The translations under genes were made by a program, and so were the position numbers. Below are positions 34,003 to 42,188 of a stretch of DNA of 64,000 nucleotides, piece after piece (within the stretch, counting starts at the first letter, position 1; every line of letters starts with the position of its first letter). Below the pieces are notes generated by a model. That model worked only from the letters and a program-made list of their open reading frames with translations. It was not told the origin of the DNA and did not search any database. Source of the DNA: an uncultured Rhodospirillales bacterium (lineage in GTDB: Bacteria; Pseudomonadota; Alphaproteobacteria; ATCC43930; CGMCC-115725); contig CAIKMD010000007.1 in NCBI GenBank assembly GCA_903828515.1, positions 806,001 to 870,000 on the forward strand. The letters are read 5' to 3'.

Positions 34003-35430
34003 ATGTCCGCACGAATCCTGGTCATCGACGACGTCGATGTAAACGTCAAGGTGCTCGAAGCGAAGCTTTCGAGCGAATATTTCCACGTGCTCAGCGCCCA
34101 TGACGGCATGGCCGCGCTGGCTGTGGCGCAGCGCGAGCATCCCGATCTCATCCTGCTGGATGTGATGATGCCACGCATGGACGGATTCGAGACCTGCAGG
34201 CGATTGAAGGCCGATCCGCGCACCAGCGATATTCCGGTCGTTATGGTGACCGCGCTGAGCGAGCCTTCGGATCGCGTGCGCGGACTTGAGGCCGGGGCCG
34301 ACGATTTTCTCACCAAGCCGGTCAACGACATCGCGCTCTTCGCCCGCGTTCGTTCCCTCGTGCGCCTGCGGCGGATGATGGAAGAGTGGCGTCACCGCGA
34401 GGACGTCTACGGCAAGTTCAATTCGCTCTTCGAGAAGGAACAGGCGCCGGAGAATAACGGTCCGGCCCGGATCCTTCTTTGGGAAGAGAGCGCCTTCGCC
34501 GGCGCGCGCATCGCCGAGATGCTGACGCCGATCGCCAGCGAGACTATTCGCCCGAGCCGGGTCGAGGAATTGGTCGAGTGCTGCGACGCGAACGTCGAAT
34601 TGGTCATTCTCAGCATGGCCGGCAAGGTCGACGCGCTCCGCGTCGTTTCCCAGCTTCGCGCCAACGAGACGAGCCGCCTGGTGCCGATCCTGCTGATCGC
34701 CGATCCCGACGAATTGCCGCGCCTTGCCAAAGGCCTCGATCTCGGCGCGACCGACTATCTTGTGCGGCCCCTCGATCGCAACGAACTGATCGCGCGCGCG
34801 CGCACCCAGGTGCGGCGCAAGCGCCTGCAGGATCGCTTGCAGGAAAACTATCAAAAGAGCCTGGCGCTGGCGCTGACCGACAGTCTCACCGGCCTCTATA
34901 ATCGCCGTTATCTTTCGGCCCATCTCGATGGCTTGCTGGCGCGCGTCGCCGAAGGCGCCAAAGGCCCGTCGCTGTTGATCTTCGACATCGACTGGTTCAA
35001 GCGCGTCAACGACAACCACGGCCACGCTGCGGGCGATGCGGTCCTGAAGGAAGTCACCAATCGCATCTCGCGCAACGTGCGCGGTTTCGATCTCGTTGCG
35101 CGGTACGGCGGCGAGGAATTCGTCGTGGTACTGCCCGAGACGCCGCTGCAGATCGCGACCGTGGTGGCCGAACGCTTGCGTGCGACGATCGGCGACAAGC
35201 CGATCGAGGTCGGCGATCCCGCGGTACCGCTGTCGGTCACGATCAGCATCGGCGTTGCCGTCACCCGCGATGTCGACGAGACTCCCGACACGCTGTTGCA
35301 ACGCGCCGACGAGGCGCTCTATGCCGCCAAAAACGGCGGCCGTAACTGTGTCCGCATCGCGGTGGCCGATATGCCGCCTGAAAGCGCCACGCCCGATCTG
35401 CGTCCTGTTCCAATGCGGGCGATCGTCTAG
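34003..35430 (+). CDS. pleD: PleD, response regulator diguanylate cyclase
   Basis: The 475-residue protein has the PleD architecture: receiver 1 (VIDDVDVNV, phospho-Asp53 in LLDVMMPRMDG, Thr-Ala-Leu, Lys in LTKPVND), a degenerate adaptor receiver 2 (about 155-285; ARILLWEESAFAGA) and a GGDEF domain. GGEEF is at 369-373 and the inhibitory-site R-x-x-D (RGFD) at 360-363. PleD makes cyclic di-GMP at the stalked pole in Caulobacter during the swarmer-to-stalked transition. It is co-directional with divK. Its last 4 bp overlap the end of the convergent CocE hydrolase gene. Confidence 0.95.
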   Translation: MSARILVIDDVDVNVKVLEAKLSSEYFHVLSAHDGMAALAVAQREHPDLILLDVMMPRMDGFETCRRLKADPRTSDIPVVMVTALSEPSDRVRGLEAGADDFLTKPVNDIALFARVRSLVRLRRMMEEWRHREDVYGKFNSLFEKEQAPENNGPARILLWEESAFAGARIAEMLTPIASETIRPSRVEELVECCDANVELVILSMAGKVDALRVVSQLRANETSRLVPILLIADPDELPRLAKGLDLGATDYLVRPLDRNELIARARTQVRRKRLQDRLQENYQKSLALALTDSLTGLYNRRYLSAHLDGLLARVAEGAKGPSLLIFDIDWFKRVNDNHGHAAGDAVLKEVTNRISRNVRGFDLVARYGGEEFVVVLPETPLQIATVVAERLRATIGDKPIEVGDPAVPLSVTISIGVAVTRDVDETPDTLLQRADEALYAAKNGGRNCVRIAVADMPPESATPDLRPVPMRAIV

Positions 35431-37145
35431 CGAGCGCCCGGCAGCACCGGCAACTGCAGATAGGCATCCCTGCCGCCGCCGGTGTAAACGGCATGCGTGC
35501 CGTGGAAGATTTCCGGCGGACGATCTTTCGGACTGTCGTGATACATCCAGCCGACGCCTTTGGTGGCCCCGGTTTCGCCGGGACGCTCGAAGTCCTTGCC
35601 CTGAACGGTCAGTGTCAGCCGTGAGCCCTTCGGCAGATAAAGGCTGAGCGGCCAGATATCGACCTCGACCTCGTACACCTCGCCCGGCTTCAGCGCCTGA
35701 CGTTCGTCATGCGGATGGAACGGCGTGTAATCGGTCGACCGTTTCGGATCGAGCTTCCGTTGCGAAACGCGCAGCCAGCCCTGTGTCGCCGGCGCCTTGG
35801 GTTCCCCGCCGGTGCGGAACGTCATCTCCTTACCCTGCGGATCGAAAGCGCAGAGCGTCGCGAAGATATCCATGTCTGCGGTCGACGATGACACATAGAG
35901 CTTCGCCTTGGCCGGACCGGCGATCTCGGTGTCGTGCGGCAAAGGCCCGGTGCTGAATGTCACGCCATCGCTCAGGGCGGGATAGGACGCGCTGGCGGCC
36001 GCGACGGGTTTCGCCCCGTCGAGCGTCTTCTTGCCGGCGTCGAGATGGAACTTCGTCCATTGCGTGTCGGGCAACGGCCATGCGGTCGCCTGATGCTGGC
36101 GCTTCACCGTATCGCCCGGACCGCGCACCGACAGCTCGACCTTGGGTTCCTTTTCCCAGCCATTGTCGATGCCTTTCAGATAGTGGTCGAAGAAGCGCTT
36201 CTGCAGGGCGACGTTCTGCGGCTGAAAATAGGTATGGATGTAGGAACCGCTTTGAATCTTGAGCCACTTCTCGCGCGACGACACGCCGAGATATCCGCCG
36301 ATCGTGCCGCGCAGATGGAGCGCGAGCCCGCCCCAATTGGCGACCACGAGGATCGGTTGGTCGATCAGGCTGAGATCGGGGGTACGGTCGTGATAGAAGC
36401 TGTCATTGAGCGGATGGGCGAGGATTTCGCCCGGATAGTCGGCGCGGTTGGCGGTGAGTTGTGCCGGCGTCAGCGTCTCGTCACCGGTGGTGCGGCCGCC
36501 CGTGTAGAGGTCGTGATAGGGGCTTTCGGCATTGCCGTGCTGGTTGCGCAGCACACTGCGCGACCACCAGCGCGAGATGAAGCCGCTGCCGAAAATGCCG
36601 TCCTGACGCGTGCGGTCGCGGAAGAAATCGTAGGTGCCCATCCAGGGGCAGAGCGCGAAGAGATGGGGTGGTTTGAGCGACGCGACGCGCCATTGGCCGG
36701 CGGCGTGATAGGAAATGCCGGTCAATCCGACCTTGCCGTTGCACCAGGACTGTACGCCGGCCCATTCGATCGCATCGTAGAAGTCGCGGAATTCTTCGGG
36801 CGAGTTGGGGGCGAGGCGCCCGGGCGACTTGCCGCAGCCGCGCGCATCGACCCGGATGATGATGTACCCGTCGAGAACCCACGCTTCGGGATCGGGCGTC
36901 TCCCAGACCAGATTCTTGCACGACGAGTTGGCGAGGATGTCGGGATAGAATTTTTCGATCGCGTCCCAGGCTTCCTGCATGAACTCCTTGAGGGGCACGT
37001 CCTTGCCGTAGGGTCCGAAGGTCATCAGCACGGGGAACTTGCCCTCGGCCTTGGGACGGAACACGTCGCCGCGCAGCGTCGCGCCGTCCCGCATGGGGAT
37101 GGCGGTGTTGCGCTCCATGATCATCTCGTATTTTGTCGTGCCCAA
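35427..37145 (-). CDS. CocE/NonD-family alpha/beta hydrolase (X-Pro dipeptidyl-peptidase S15 type)
   Basis: The 572-residue protein appears to start at a TTG ending at 37145, 5 bp after GGAGG; an ATG eight codons in is the alternative. The S15/CocE domain has IPMRDGATLRGDVFRP, RVDARGCGKSPG and the nucleophile elbow GLTGISYHAAGQW. A C-terminal jelly-roll domain (about 330-560; GPGDTVKRQHQATAWPLPDT) follows, as in cocaine esterase. It hydrolyses esters or amides of unknown substrate; there is no signal peptide. It sits between pleD and rpmG, which are often neighbours in alphaproteobacteria, so it may be an insertion into a conserved run. Confidence 0.88.
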   Translation of the reverse strand: MGTTKYEMIMERNTAIPMRDGATLRGDVFRPKAEGKFPVLMTFGPYGKDVPLKEFMQEAWDAIEKFYPDILANSSCKNLVWETPDPEAWVLDGYIIIRVDARGCGKSPGRLAPNSPEEFRDFYDAIEWAGVQSWCNGKVGLTGISYHAAGQWRVASLKPPHLFALCPWMGTYDFFRDRTRQDGIFGSGFISRWWSRSVLRNQHGNAESPYHDLYTGGRTTGDETLTPAQLTANRADYPGEILAHPLNDSFYHDRTPDLSLIDQPILVVANWGGLALHLRGTIGGYLGVSSREKWLKIQSGSYIHTYFQPQNVALQKRFFDHYLKGIDNGWEKEPKVELSVRGPGDTVKRQHQATAWPLPDTQWTKFHLDAGKKTLDGAKPVAAASASYPALSDGVTFSTGPLPHDTEIAGPAKAKLYVSSSTADMDIFATLCAFDPQGKEMTFRTGGEPKAPATQGWLRVSQRKLDPKRSTDYTPFHPHDERQALKPGEVYEVEVDIWPLSLYLPKGSRLTLTVQGKDFERPGETGATKGVGWMYHDSPKDRPPEIFHGTHAVYTGGGRDAYLQLPVLPGAR

Positions 37146-37163
37146 TTTTCCCTCCCGGATACG

Positions 37164-37192
37164 AAAAAGCCGCTCGTCGAGGAGCGGCTTTT
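37164..37192 (-). terminator. Rho-independent terminator of rpmG
   Basis: The perfect 11-bp stem AAAAGCCGCTC/GAGCGGCTTTT has a 6-base loop. Read on the minus strand it is followed by a T run (37164-37168), 30 bp after the rpmG stop and just before the hydrolase gene. T-rich sequence on the other side means it could also work weakly on the plus strand. Confidence 0.8.
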
Positions 37193-37221
37193 GTTTTTGT
37201 GGTCTTCGTCGGCGCGACCGG

Positions 37222-37389
37222 CTATTTGATTTTGCCTTCTTTGAAGACGACGTGCTTGCGCGCGACCGGGTCGTATTTCTTCAGTTCGAGCTTCTCGGTC
37301 TTGGCGCGCGGGTTCTTCGTCGTGGTGTAGAAATACCCCGTATCCGCGCTGCTCACGAGTTTGATCTGGATGACGTTGCTTTTGGCCAT
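37222..37389 (-). CDS. rpmG: 50S ribosomal protein L33
   Basis: The 55-residue protein [18 protein letters not shown]... has the L33 sequence [37 protein letters not shown] in place of the longer zinc form; there are no Cys pairs, so it is the zinc-free (C-minus) type. GAAAGGCAGG precedes the ATG. It is a single-gene transcript with its own terminator. Conserved divK-pleD-rpmG linkage in alphaproteobacteria supports the identification, although the strand is opposite here. Confidence 0.95.
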   Translation of the reverse strand: MAKSNVIQIKLVSSADTGYFYTTTKNPRAKTEKLELKKYDPVARKHVVFKEGKIK

Positions 37390-37754
37390 GCGAGCCTGCC
37401 TTTCCGATGAATAGGCCAGCTTAATCCCGGTCGCGAATCTGTCAAGTCGGAGCGCGCCGCCGCGGTGCAACTATCGCAATAGGGGCAAACGCTCCGGAAG
37501 CGCCTAAAAAACCCGCAAATCTCTGGTTCTCATTGATTTTATGCCCGCGCTTCTTTACCACCTTTAACCAAGTTCAGTCATAAGCACGTTGCGCGTGGAG
37601 TAGGGGATACCGGCGGCTCTCACGGGGCATTGCCGCCGTCTCAAAACATCGACAGCCATGAATGTGAGACCACGAGACCTGCCGCCGCGGTCGCGTATGC
37701 GAATGCTGTAACAAATTTGTCTTGGATCATATCCAGGGCTGCCGGAGTGAAGGT
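37390..37754. other. 365-bp intergenic region between rpmG and hpnI, no gene recognised
   Basis: The stretch holds the rpmG promoter side and the hpnI leader. The middle (37500-37580) is AT-rich. An imperfectly spaced hairpin CGGCGGC (37611-37617) / GCCGCCG (37632-37638) lies in the hpnI leader and is not followed by a T run. A 17-codon frame (37658-37711) has no ribosome-binding site. I see no tRNA, known riboswitch or repeat. Confidence 0.6.
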
Positions 37755-38918
37755 ATGTCGATACCGGTGATCTATCTCTGTGGGATGGCCCTGGCCGCCG
37801 CCTCCGCGAGCTATCTGCTGCTCGCGATCTGGCGTGTCGCGCGCTTCGGGCCTCGCGGCGTTCGGCCGTCAGCCCCCATGGGCGGGGTCACGATCCTGAA
37901 GCCGCTCTGCGGTCTCGAGCCGCAGCTCTACGATTGCCTGCGGTCTTTTTGCGTCATCGACCATGCACCGCTGCAGATCGTGTTCGGGGTCGCCGACCCG
38001 TTCGATCCGGCACTTGATGTGGTCGCTCGCTTGAAAGCGGAATTTCCGGCGCTCGACCTCGTGTCGGTGATCGACCGCGCCGTGCATGGGACCAATCTTA
38101 AGGTCAGCAATCTCATCAACATGTACGGTGCTGCGCGGCACGACATCGTCATCGTATCGGACAGCGACACGGCGGTGACGCCCGATTGTCTCGAGGTGCT
38201 GCTGGCGCCGCTCGCCGATCGCGCGACAGGTGCGGTCACCTGTCTTTACAAAGCCGCGCCGGCACCCGGTCTGGCGTCGATGCTGGGCGCGCTGTTCGTC
38301 AATGACTGGTTTCTCGCCTCGGCGGTTGTCGATGCCGGCATGCGCGATATCGCTTACTGCTTCGGACCGGTGACCGCGCTCCGCCGCGAGGCTCTCGACG
38401 CGATGGGTGGATTTCACGCGCTTTCCTCCCATCTTGCCGATGATTTCATGCTCGGGCGGTTGGTGGCGAAAGCCGGTTACAAGGTCCGGCTTGCCTCGTG
38501 TGTCCCCGATATCTCGGTGGTCGAAACATTCTCGTCGCTGCTGGCGCACGAACTGCGCTGGGCGCGGACCGTGCGGACGGTGAAACCGGGCGAGCATTTC
38601 ATGTCGGGAGTTATGGAACTGCTGCCGCTGATTGCGGTGCTGCTGCTGCCCTATCCCGCGCTCGGCGGGTGGTGGGTGCTCGCGGCGCTGATGCTGTTGC
38701 GGGTTGCCTTGCACTACGCGGTGCGCTGGCGTTTCGCGATTGCCGTGCCGGCGCGGCCGTGGCTCCTGCCGTTGCGCGAATGTCTGTGTTTCGCCATCTG
38801 GCTGGCCAGTTTCCGAAGCTATAATGTCCGTTGGCGCGATCGTAGTTTCGTGATCGCGTCCGGTGGCCGGTTGGTGCCCCGTTCCATTCCTTCGGCATCG
38901 GCAAGTGGCGGGCTTTGA
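37755..38918 (+). CDS. hpnI: HpnI, hopanoid glycosyltransferase (GT2, ceramide-glucosyltransferase-like)
   Basis: The 387-residue membrane-anchored GT2 enzyme has an N-terminal membrane helix (IPVIYLCGMALAAASASYLLL), VTILKPLCGLEPQLYDCL, the D-x-D in IVIVSDSDTAVTPD and the H-x-x-R-W acceptor motif in AHELRWART, followed by C-terminal membrane helices. HpnI adds N-acetylglucosamine to bacteriohopanetetrol. The following HpnK and HpnL genes, each overlapping by 4 bp, fix the assignment. Start ATG at 37755 follows GGAGTGAAGG. hpnJ, the radical SAM cyclitol-ether gene often placed here, is absent. Confidence 0.9.
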   Translation: MSIPVIYLCGMALAAASASYLLLAIWRVARFGPRGVRPSAPMGGVTILKPLCGLEPQLYDCLRSFCVIDHAPLQIVFGVADPFDPALDVVARLKAEFPALDLVSVIDRAVHGTNLKVSNLINMYGAARHDIVIVSDSDTAVTPDCLEVLLAPLADRATGAVTCLYKAAPAPGLASMLGALFVNDWFLASAVVDAGMRDIAYCFGPVTALRREALDAMGGFHALSSHLADDFMLGRLVAKAGYKVRLASCVPDISVVETFSSLLAHELRWARTVRTVKPGEHFMSGVMELLPLIAVLLLPYPALGGWWVLAALMLLRVALHYAVRWRFAIAVPARPWLLPLRECLCFAIWLASFRSYNVRWRDRSFVIASGGRLVPRSIPSASASGGL

Positions 38919-39766
38919 AGCGTCTCATCGTTACGGCGGATGATTTCGGTCTGACGACGTCGGTCAACGACGCGATCGAGGATGGGCATCGCCGTGGCAT
39001 TCTCACCGCCGCCAGCCTGATGGTGACCGGCGAGGCCGCGGCCGACGCGGTGTCGCGCGCGCGCACCATGCCCCGCCTCGGCGTCGGCCTGCACCTCGTG
39101 ATGGTCGACGGCGTACCGGTGCTGCCGCCCGAACAGATTCCGGATCTGGTCGGTCCCGATGGACGTTTTTCCAGCGATCTCTTCCGTCTGGGTGTCCGCA
39201 TTTTTTGCCGCGCTTCCGCGCGCCGCCAGGTGGCGGCGGAAATCCGCGCGCAACTGGAAGCCTTCCGCCGGACCGGCTTGCCGCTCGATCACGTCAATGC
39301 GCATCATCACTTCCATCTTCATCCGACGATTCAGGCCGAACTGATCCGCCTCGCCGCGGAATTTGAAATAAAGGCCATCCGAGTCCCGCGCGAACCGCCT
39401 TTTGCGCCGTGGCGCGCCGGCGGGCGCCGGTTCTATTGGCTCGGTGCCGGACTGCTGGAAGCGGGGCGGGCCGGCGCGCTGAAACGGCGCCTTGGCGCCG
39501 CCGGCATCGCGAGCAACGACTGGATTTTCGGTCTCGCCGATACCGGCGCCATGACCGGGGAGCGCGTGCTCCGTTATCTCGAGAATCTGCCCGAGGGCGT
39601 CTCCGAGCTTTACGTTCATCCGGCGCTGCAGCGTCCGCGCGAATGGCCGGAAACCTATCAATGCCACGGCGAATATGAATCGTTGGTCGATCCCGCGGTG
39701 GTGGCGTTCGTGAACACGCACGGTATCGCACCCATCCCGTTTGCCGGCCTCTCGAGGGCGGCATGA
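38915..39766 (+). CDS. hpnK: HpnK, hopanoid-associated YdjC-like deacetylase
   Basis: The 283-residue protein begins at a TTG overlapping the hpnI stop (TTGA). The YdjC/ChbG fold markers are VTADDFGLT (metal-binding Asp pair), VGLHLVMVDG and the triple-His NAHHHFHLHP. HpnK removes the acetyl group from the N-acetylglucosaminyl hopanoid made by HpnI, giving bacteriohopanetetrol glucosamine. The order hpnI-hpnK-hpnL with 4-bp overlaps indicates one translationally coupled operon. Confidence 0.9.
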   Translation: MKRLIVTADDFGLTTSVNDAIEDGHRRGILTAASLMVTGEAAADAVSRARTMPRLGVGLHLVMVDGVPVLPPEQIPDLVGPDGRFSSDLFRLGVRIFCRASARRQVAAEIRAQLEAFRRTGLPLDHVNAHHHFHLHPTIQAELIRLAAEFEIKAIRVPREPPFAPWRAGGRRFYWLGAGLLEAGRAGALKRRLGAAGIASNDWIFGLADTGAMTGERVLRYLENLPEGVSELYVHPALQRPREWPETYQCHGEYESLVDPAVVAFVNTHGIAPIPFAGLSRAA

Positions 39767-40779
39767 AAATCGGTATTTTACTCGGGGCGCTGCTCGGATT
39801 TCTCGGCGCGGTCGTGCTGGTCGCCTGGTACGGGCTTTCCGACGTCGGCGAGACGATCGAACTGGCGGGCTGGCTCGGCTTCGTCGCGATGATCGCGTTT
39901 CACATGGTGCCGGTGGCGCTCTGCGGAGTGGCCTGGCGCGCATTGTTCGAGGACCCGCGACCCGGCTGGCTCGCTTTCGTGTGGTTCCGCTGGGTGCGTG
40001 ATGCCGGAAGCGATCTTCTGGCGCTGTTGCCGGGCACCGGCGAGATGCTCGGCATCCGGGCGATGAAACTGGGCGGCATCGATGTCGGCACCGCATCGGC
40101 GGCGACCGTCGTCGACATCACGGTCGAGATGGCGGCGCAACTCGCTTTCACGTTGCTCGGCCTCGTTATCATGCTCGACAATCCGGAAAGCCCGGTGGTC
40201 GCCTGGACCCTGATCGGTCTGGCAATGATCACGCCGCTTGTCTGCGCGATGGTTTTCGCGCAGCGCCTGGGGCTCCTTGGCTTGCTCGAACGCTTCGCCG
40301 ACAAGCTCGCCGCCGAATTCGGCTGGACCGTGCTGTCGCAGGTCGGCGGCATCGAGGCGCGCATCCACAAGCTCTATGAGAACAGGAAGGCTTTGGCGCG
40401 CGCCGGGGTCACGCATTTCATCGCCTGGATCGTCGGCGTCGGCGAGGCCGGCATCGCGCTGGCGATGATGGGCGTGCGGCCCGGCATCGGGACGCTGATC
40501 GTGCTCGAGAGCCTGACCTTCGCGTTGCGCAGCGCCGCGTTCTTCGTACCGGCCGCCGCAGGCGTGCAGGAAGGCGGCTACGTCCTGTTGGGCGGTGCCC
40601 TCGGCATCGGGCCGGACTTCGCGCTCGCGCTGTCACTGATGAAGCGCGGCCGCGAACTGGTGCTCGGTACCGTCGCGCTCTTGCTGTGGCACGCCGTCGA
40701 GAGCCGCCGTTTGTGGCGAAGCGGCCGGACCGAGCCGCGCGTTATGGTCGCTAGTTCTGAGCCGCCAGAAAATCGATAA
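39763..40779 (+). CDS. hpnL: HpnL, hopanoid biosynthesis-associated membrane protein
   Basis: The 338-residue protein has about eight hydrophobic segments of the lysylphosphatidylglycerol synthase TM (flippase-like) family: KIGILLGALLGFLGAVVLVAWYG at the start and SAAFFVPAAAGVQEGGYVLLGGALG, a family hallmark, in the C-terminal third. HpnL is thought to move modified hopanoids across membranes. The start codon overlaps hpnK (ATGA). The end overlaps the convergent cytochrome c gene by 29 bp. Confidence 0.88.
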   Translation: MKIGILLGALLGFLGAVVLVAWYGLSDVGETIELAGWLGFVAMIAFHMVPVALCGVAWRALFEDPRPGWLAFVWFRWVRDAGSDLLALLPGTGEMLGIRAMKLGGIDVGTASAATVVDITVEMAAQLAFTLLGLVIMLDNPESPVVAWTLIGLAMITPLVCAMVFAQRLGLLGLLERFADKLAAEFGWTVLSQVGGIEARIHKLYENRKALARAGVTHFIAWIVGVGEAGIALAMMGVRPGIGTLIVLESLTFALRSAAFFVPAAAGVQEGGYVLLGGALGIGPDFALALSLMKRGRELVLGTVALLLWHAVESRRLWRSGRTEPRVMVASSEPPENR

Positions 40780-41128
40780 GCGCCTTGCGGTCGTCGCCGC
40801 TCTTGATACCAAGCAGAATCATCTTGGTCCCGGGCACCAGCGCCTGAGGGTCGGTCAGGTATTTGTCGAGCGTCGCCGCATCCCAGGTCAGGCCGGCTTT
40901 CATCATCGCGGGAGAATACGTGAAGCTGTCCACGCTGGCGGATTTGCGCCCGACGATGCCGAAGAGCGACGGGCCCAGCTTGTTGGTGCCGGCATCGACC
41001 GAATGGCAGACCGCGCAATTGGTCTGGAAGATCGCGGCGCCGTCGGCAGCCGCGGCTGGATGCGCGAAAACAGCCATGGCGGGCGCGGCGAGAGCCAGCA
41101 GGGTCAAAAGCGGGGTGGGACGCATCAT
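40751..41128 (-). CDS. Class I cytochrome c, periplasmic
   Basis: I start at the ATG ending at 41128, which follows GGGAGAGAATTTG. The 125-residue protein has a signal peptide (PTPLLTLLALAAPAMAVFAHPAAA), one haem site CAVCH (38-42), the conserved LGPSLFGIVGRKS and the axial Met103 in VPGTKMILLG. This is a cytochrome c2/c550-like electron carrier. Nothing in the immediate neighbourhood indicates its redox partner. Convergent 29-bp overlap with hpnL; divergent from the DapA-family gene. Confidence 0.92.
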   Translation of the reverse strand: MMRPTPLLTLLALAAPAMAVFAHPAAAADGAAIFQTNCAVCHSVDAGTNKLGPSLFGIVGRKSASVDSFTYSPAMMKAGLTWDAATLDKYLTDPQALVPGTKMILLGIKSGDDRKALIDFLAAQN

Positions 41129-41230
41129 CAAATTCTCTCCCTTCAATAGGGTGCGCAGTATAGGCAGCCGATAGCGGTGACGGCCAGAGCCGTGCTATCC
41201 TTCCTGCCTGGTTTTGAGAGGAGATTGGTG

Positions 41231-42184
41231 ATGCCGCGTCATGCGAATTTCATTCCCCAGGGCGTGATCCCGGCCTGCCTGCTGCCCTTCAATGAGGATC
41301 TGTCGATCGACGAGGCCTCGTTCCGCCATCATTTGAGCGACGTGGCATCGGTTGCCGGTATTTCCGCCATCACCATCAACGCGCATGCGACCGAGGTCGC
41401 TTCCTGCACCGTCGACGAGCAGCGCCGGGTTCTTGAGATTACCCAGGACGAGATCGGCAAGAAGCTGCCGATCGTCAACGGCATCTACGCCGAAGGCAGT
41501 GTCGAGGCGGCCCGGCTTGCCCGCATGGCGGAGGAGGGCGGTGCCTCGGCGCTGCTGGTCTTCCCGCCGGGTCCCTTTACGCTGGGACAGCGCCCGGAGA
41601 TGGCGCTGGCGCATTTCAAGCGCATCGCGGATGCGTCGAGCCTGCCGATCATCGTCTTCGAATATCCGTTGGCGGGTGGGCAGGGTTATCCGCTCGATAC
41701 GCTGGTGAAATTGTTCGATGCGGTGCCGACGATCCGCGCGATCAAGGACTGGACGCCGAACGTTCCGGCGCACGAAAAGAACATCCGGACGCTGCACAGC
41801 CTCGACCGACCGGTCAACGTGCTTTCGACCAACAGTTCGTGGCTGATGAGTTCGCTGGTGCTGGGATGCAAAGGCCTGCTGTCGGGCTCCGGAAGCGTGA
41901 TCGCCGATCTTCAGGCCCGGCTCTTCCGTGCGATCCAGTCGAACGATCTGGCGGAGGCCCGCCGCCTCAACGACCGTATCTATCCGACCGCCGAGGTCTT
42001 CTACGCCGATCCCTTCGTCGATATGCACAATCGCATGAAGGAGGCGTTGGTTCTGCTCGGCAAACAGAAGCGCGCCGTGGTGCGGCCGCCTCTGATGAAA
42101 TTGAGTGGTGCCGAGATCGAGCGCATTCGTGTCGCGCTGGTGAAGGCCGGATTGCTGGAGAGCGGTGCGCGCAGCGCCGCCTGA
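41231..42184 (+). CDS. Dihydrodipicolinate synthase (DapA)-family class I aldolase/hydratase
   Basis: The 317-residue TIM barrel has the Schiff-base Lys in TIRAIKDWTPN and the catalytic Tyr in IIVFEYPLAGGQ. GVIPACLLPFNEDLSIDE opens the barrel and NAHATEVASCT replaces the GTTGE loop of true DapA, so it acts on another keto acid (pyruvate-type aldolase, dehydratase or decarboxylase). No lysine-pathway genes are adjacent. It converges on the MFS carrier gene (5-bp gap), and an uptake-catabolism pairing is possible. Confidence 0.87.
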   Translation: MPRHANFIPQGVIPACLLPFNEDLSIDEASFRHHLSDVASVAGISAITINAHATEVASCTVDEQRRVLEITQDEIGKKLPIVNGIYAEGSVEAARLARMAEEGGASALLVFPPGPFTLGQRPEMALAHFKRIADASSLPIIVFEYPLAGGQGYPLDTLVKLFDAVPTIRAIKDWTPNVPAHEKNIRTLHSLDRPVNVLSTNSSWLMSSLVLGCKGLLSGSGSVIADLQARLFRAIQSNDLAEARRLNDRIYPTAEVFYADPFVDMHNRMKEALVLLGKQKRAVVRPPLMKLSGAEIERIRVALVKAGLLESGARSAA

Positions 42185-42188
42185 GGCG

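Noticed and set aside
37611-37638. CGGCGGC/GCCGCCG hairpin as a terminator or riboswitch
   Set aside because: 14-base loop, no T run and no conserved riboswitch core that I can recognise.
37658-37711. 17-codon frame upstream of hpnI
   Set aside because: No ribosome-binding site and no resemblance to a leader peptide.
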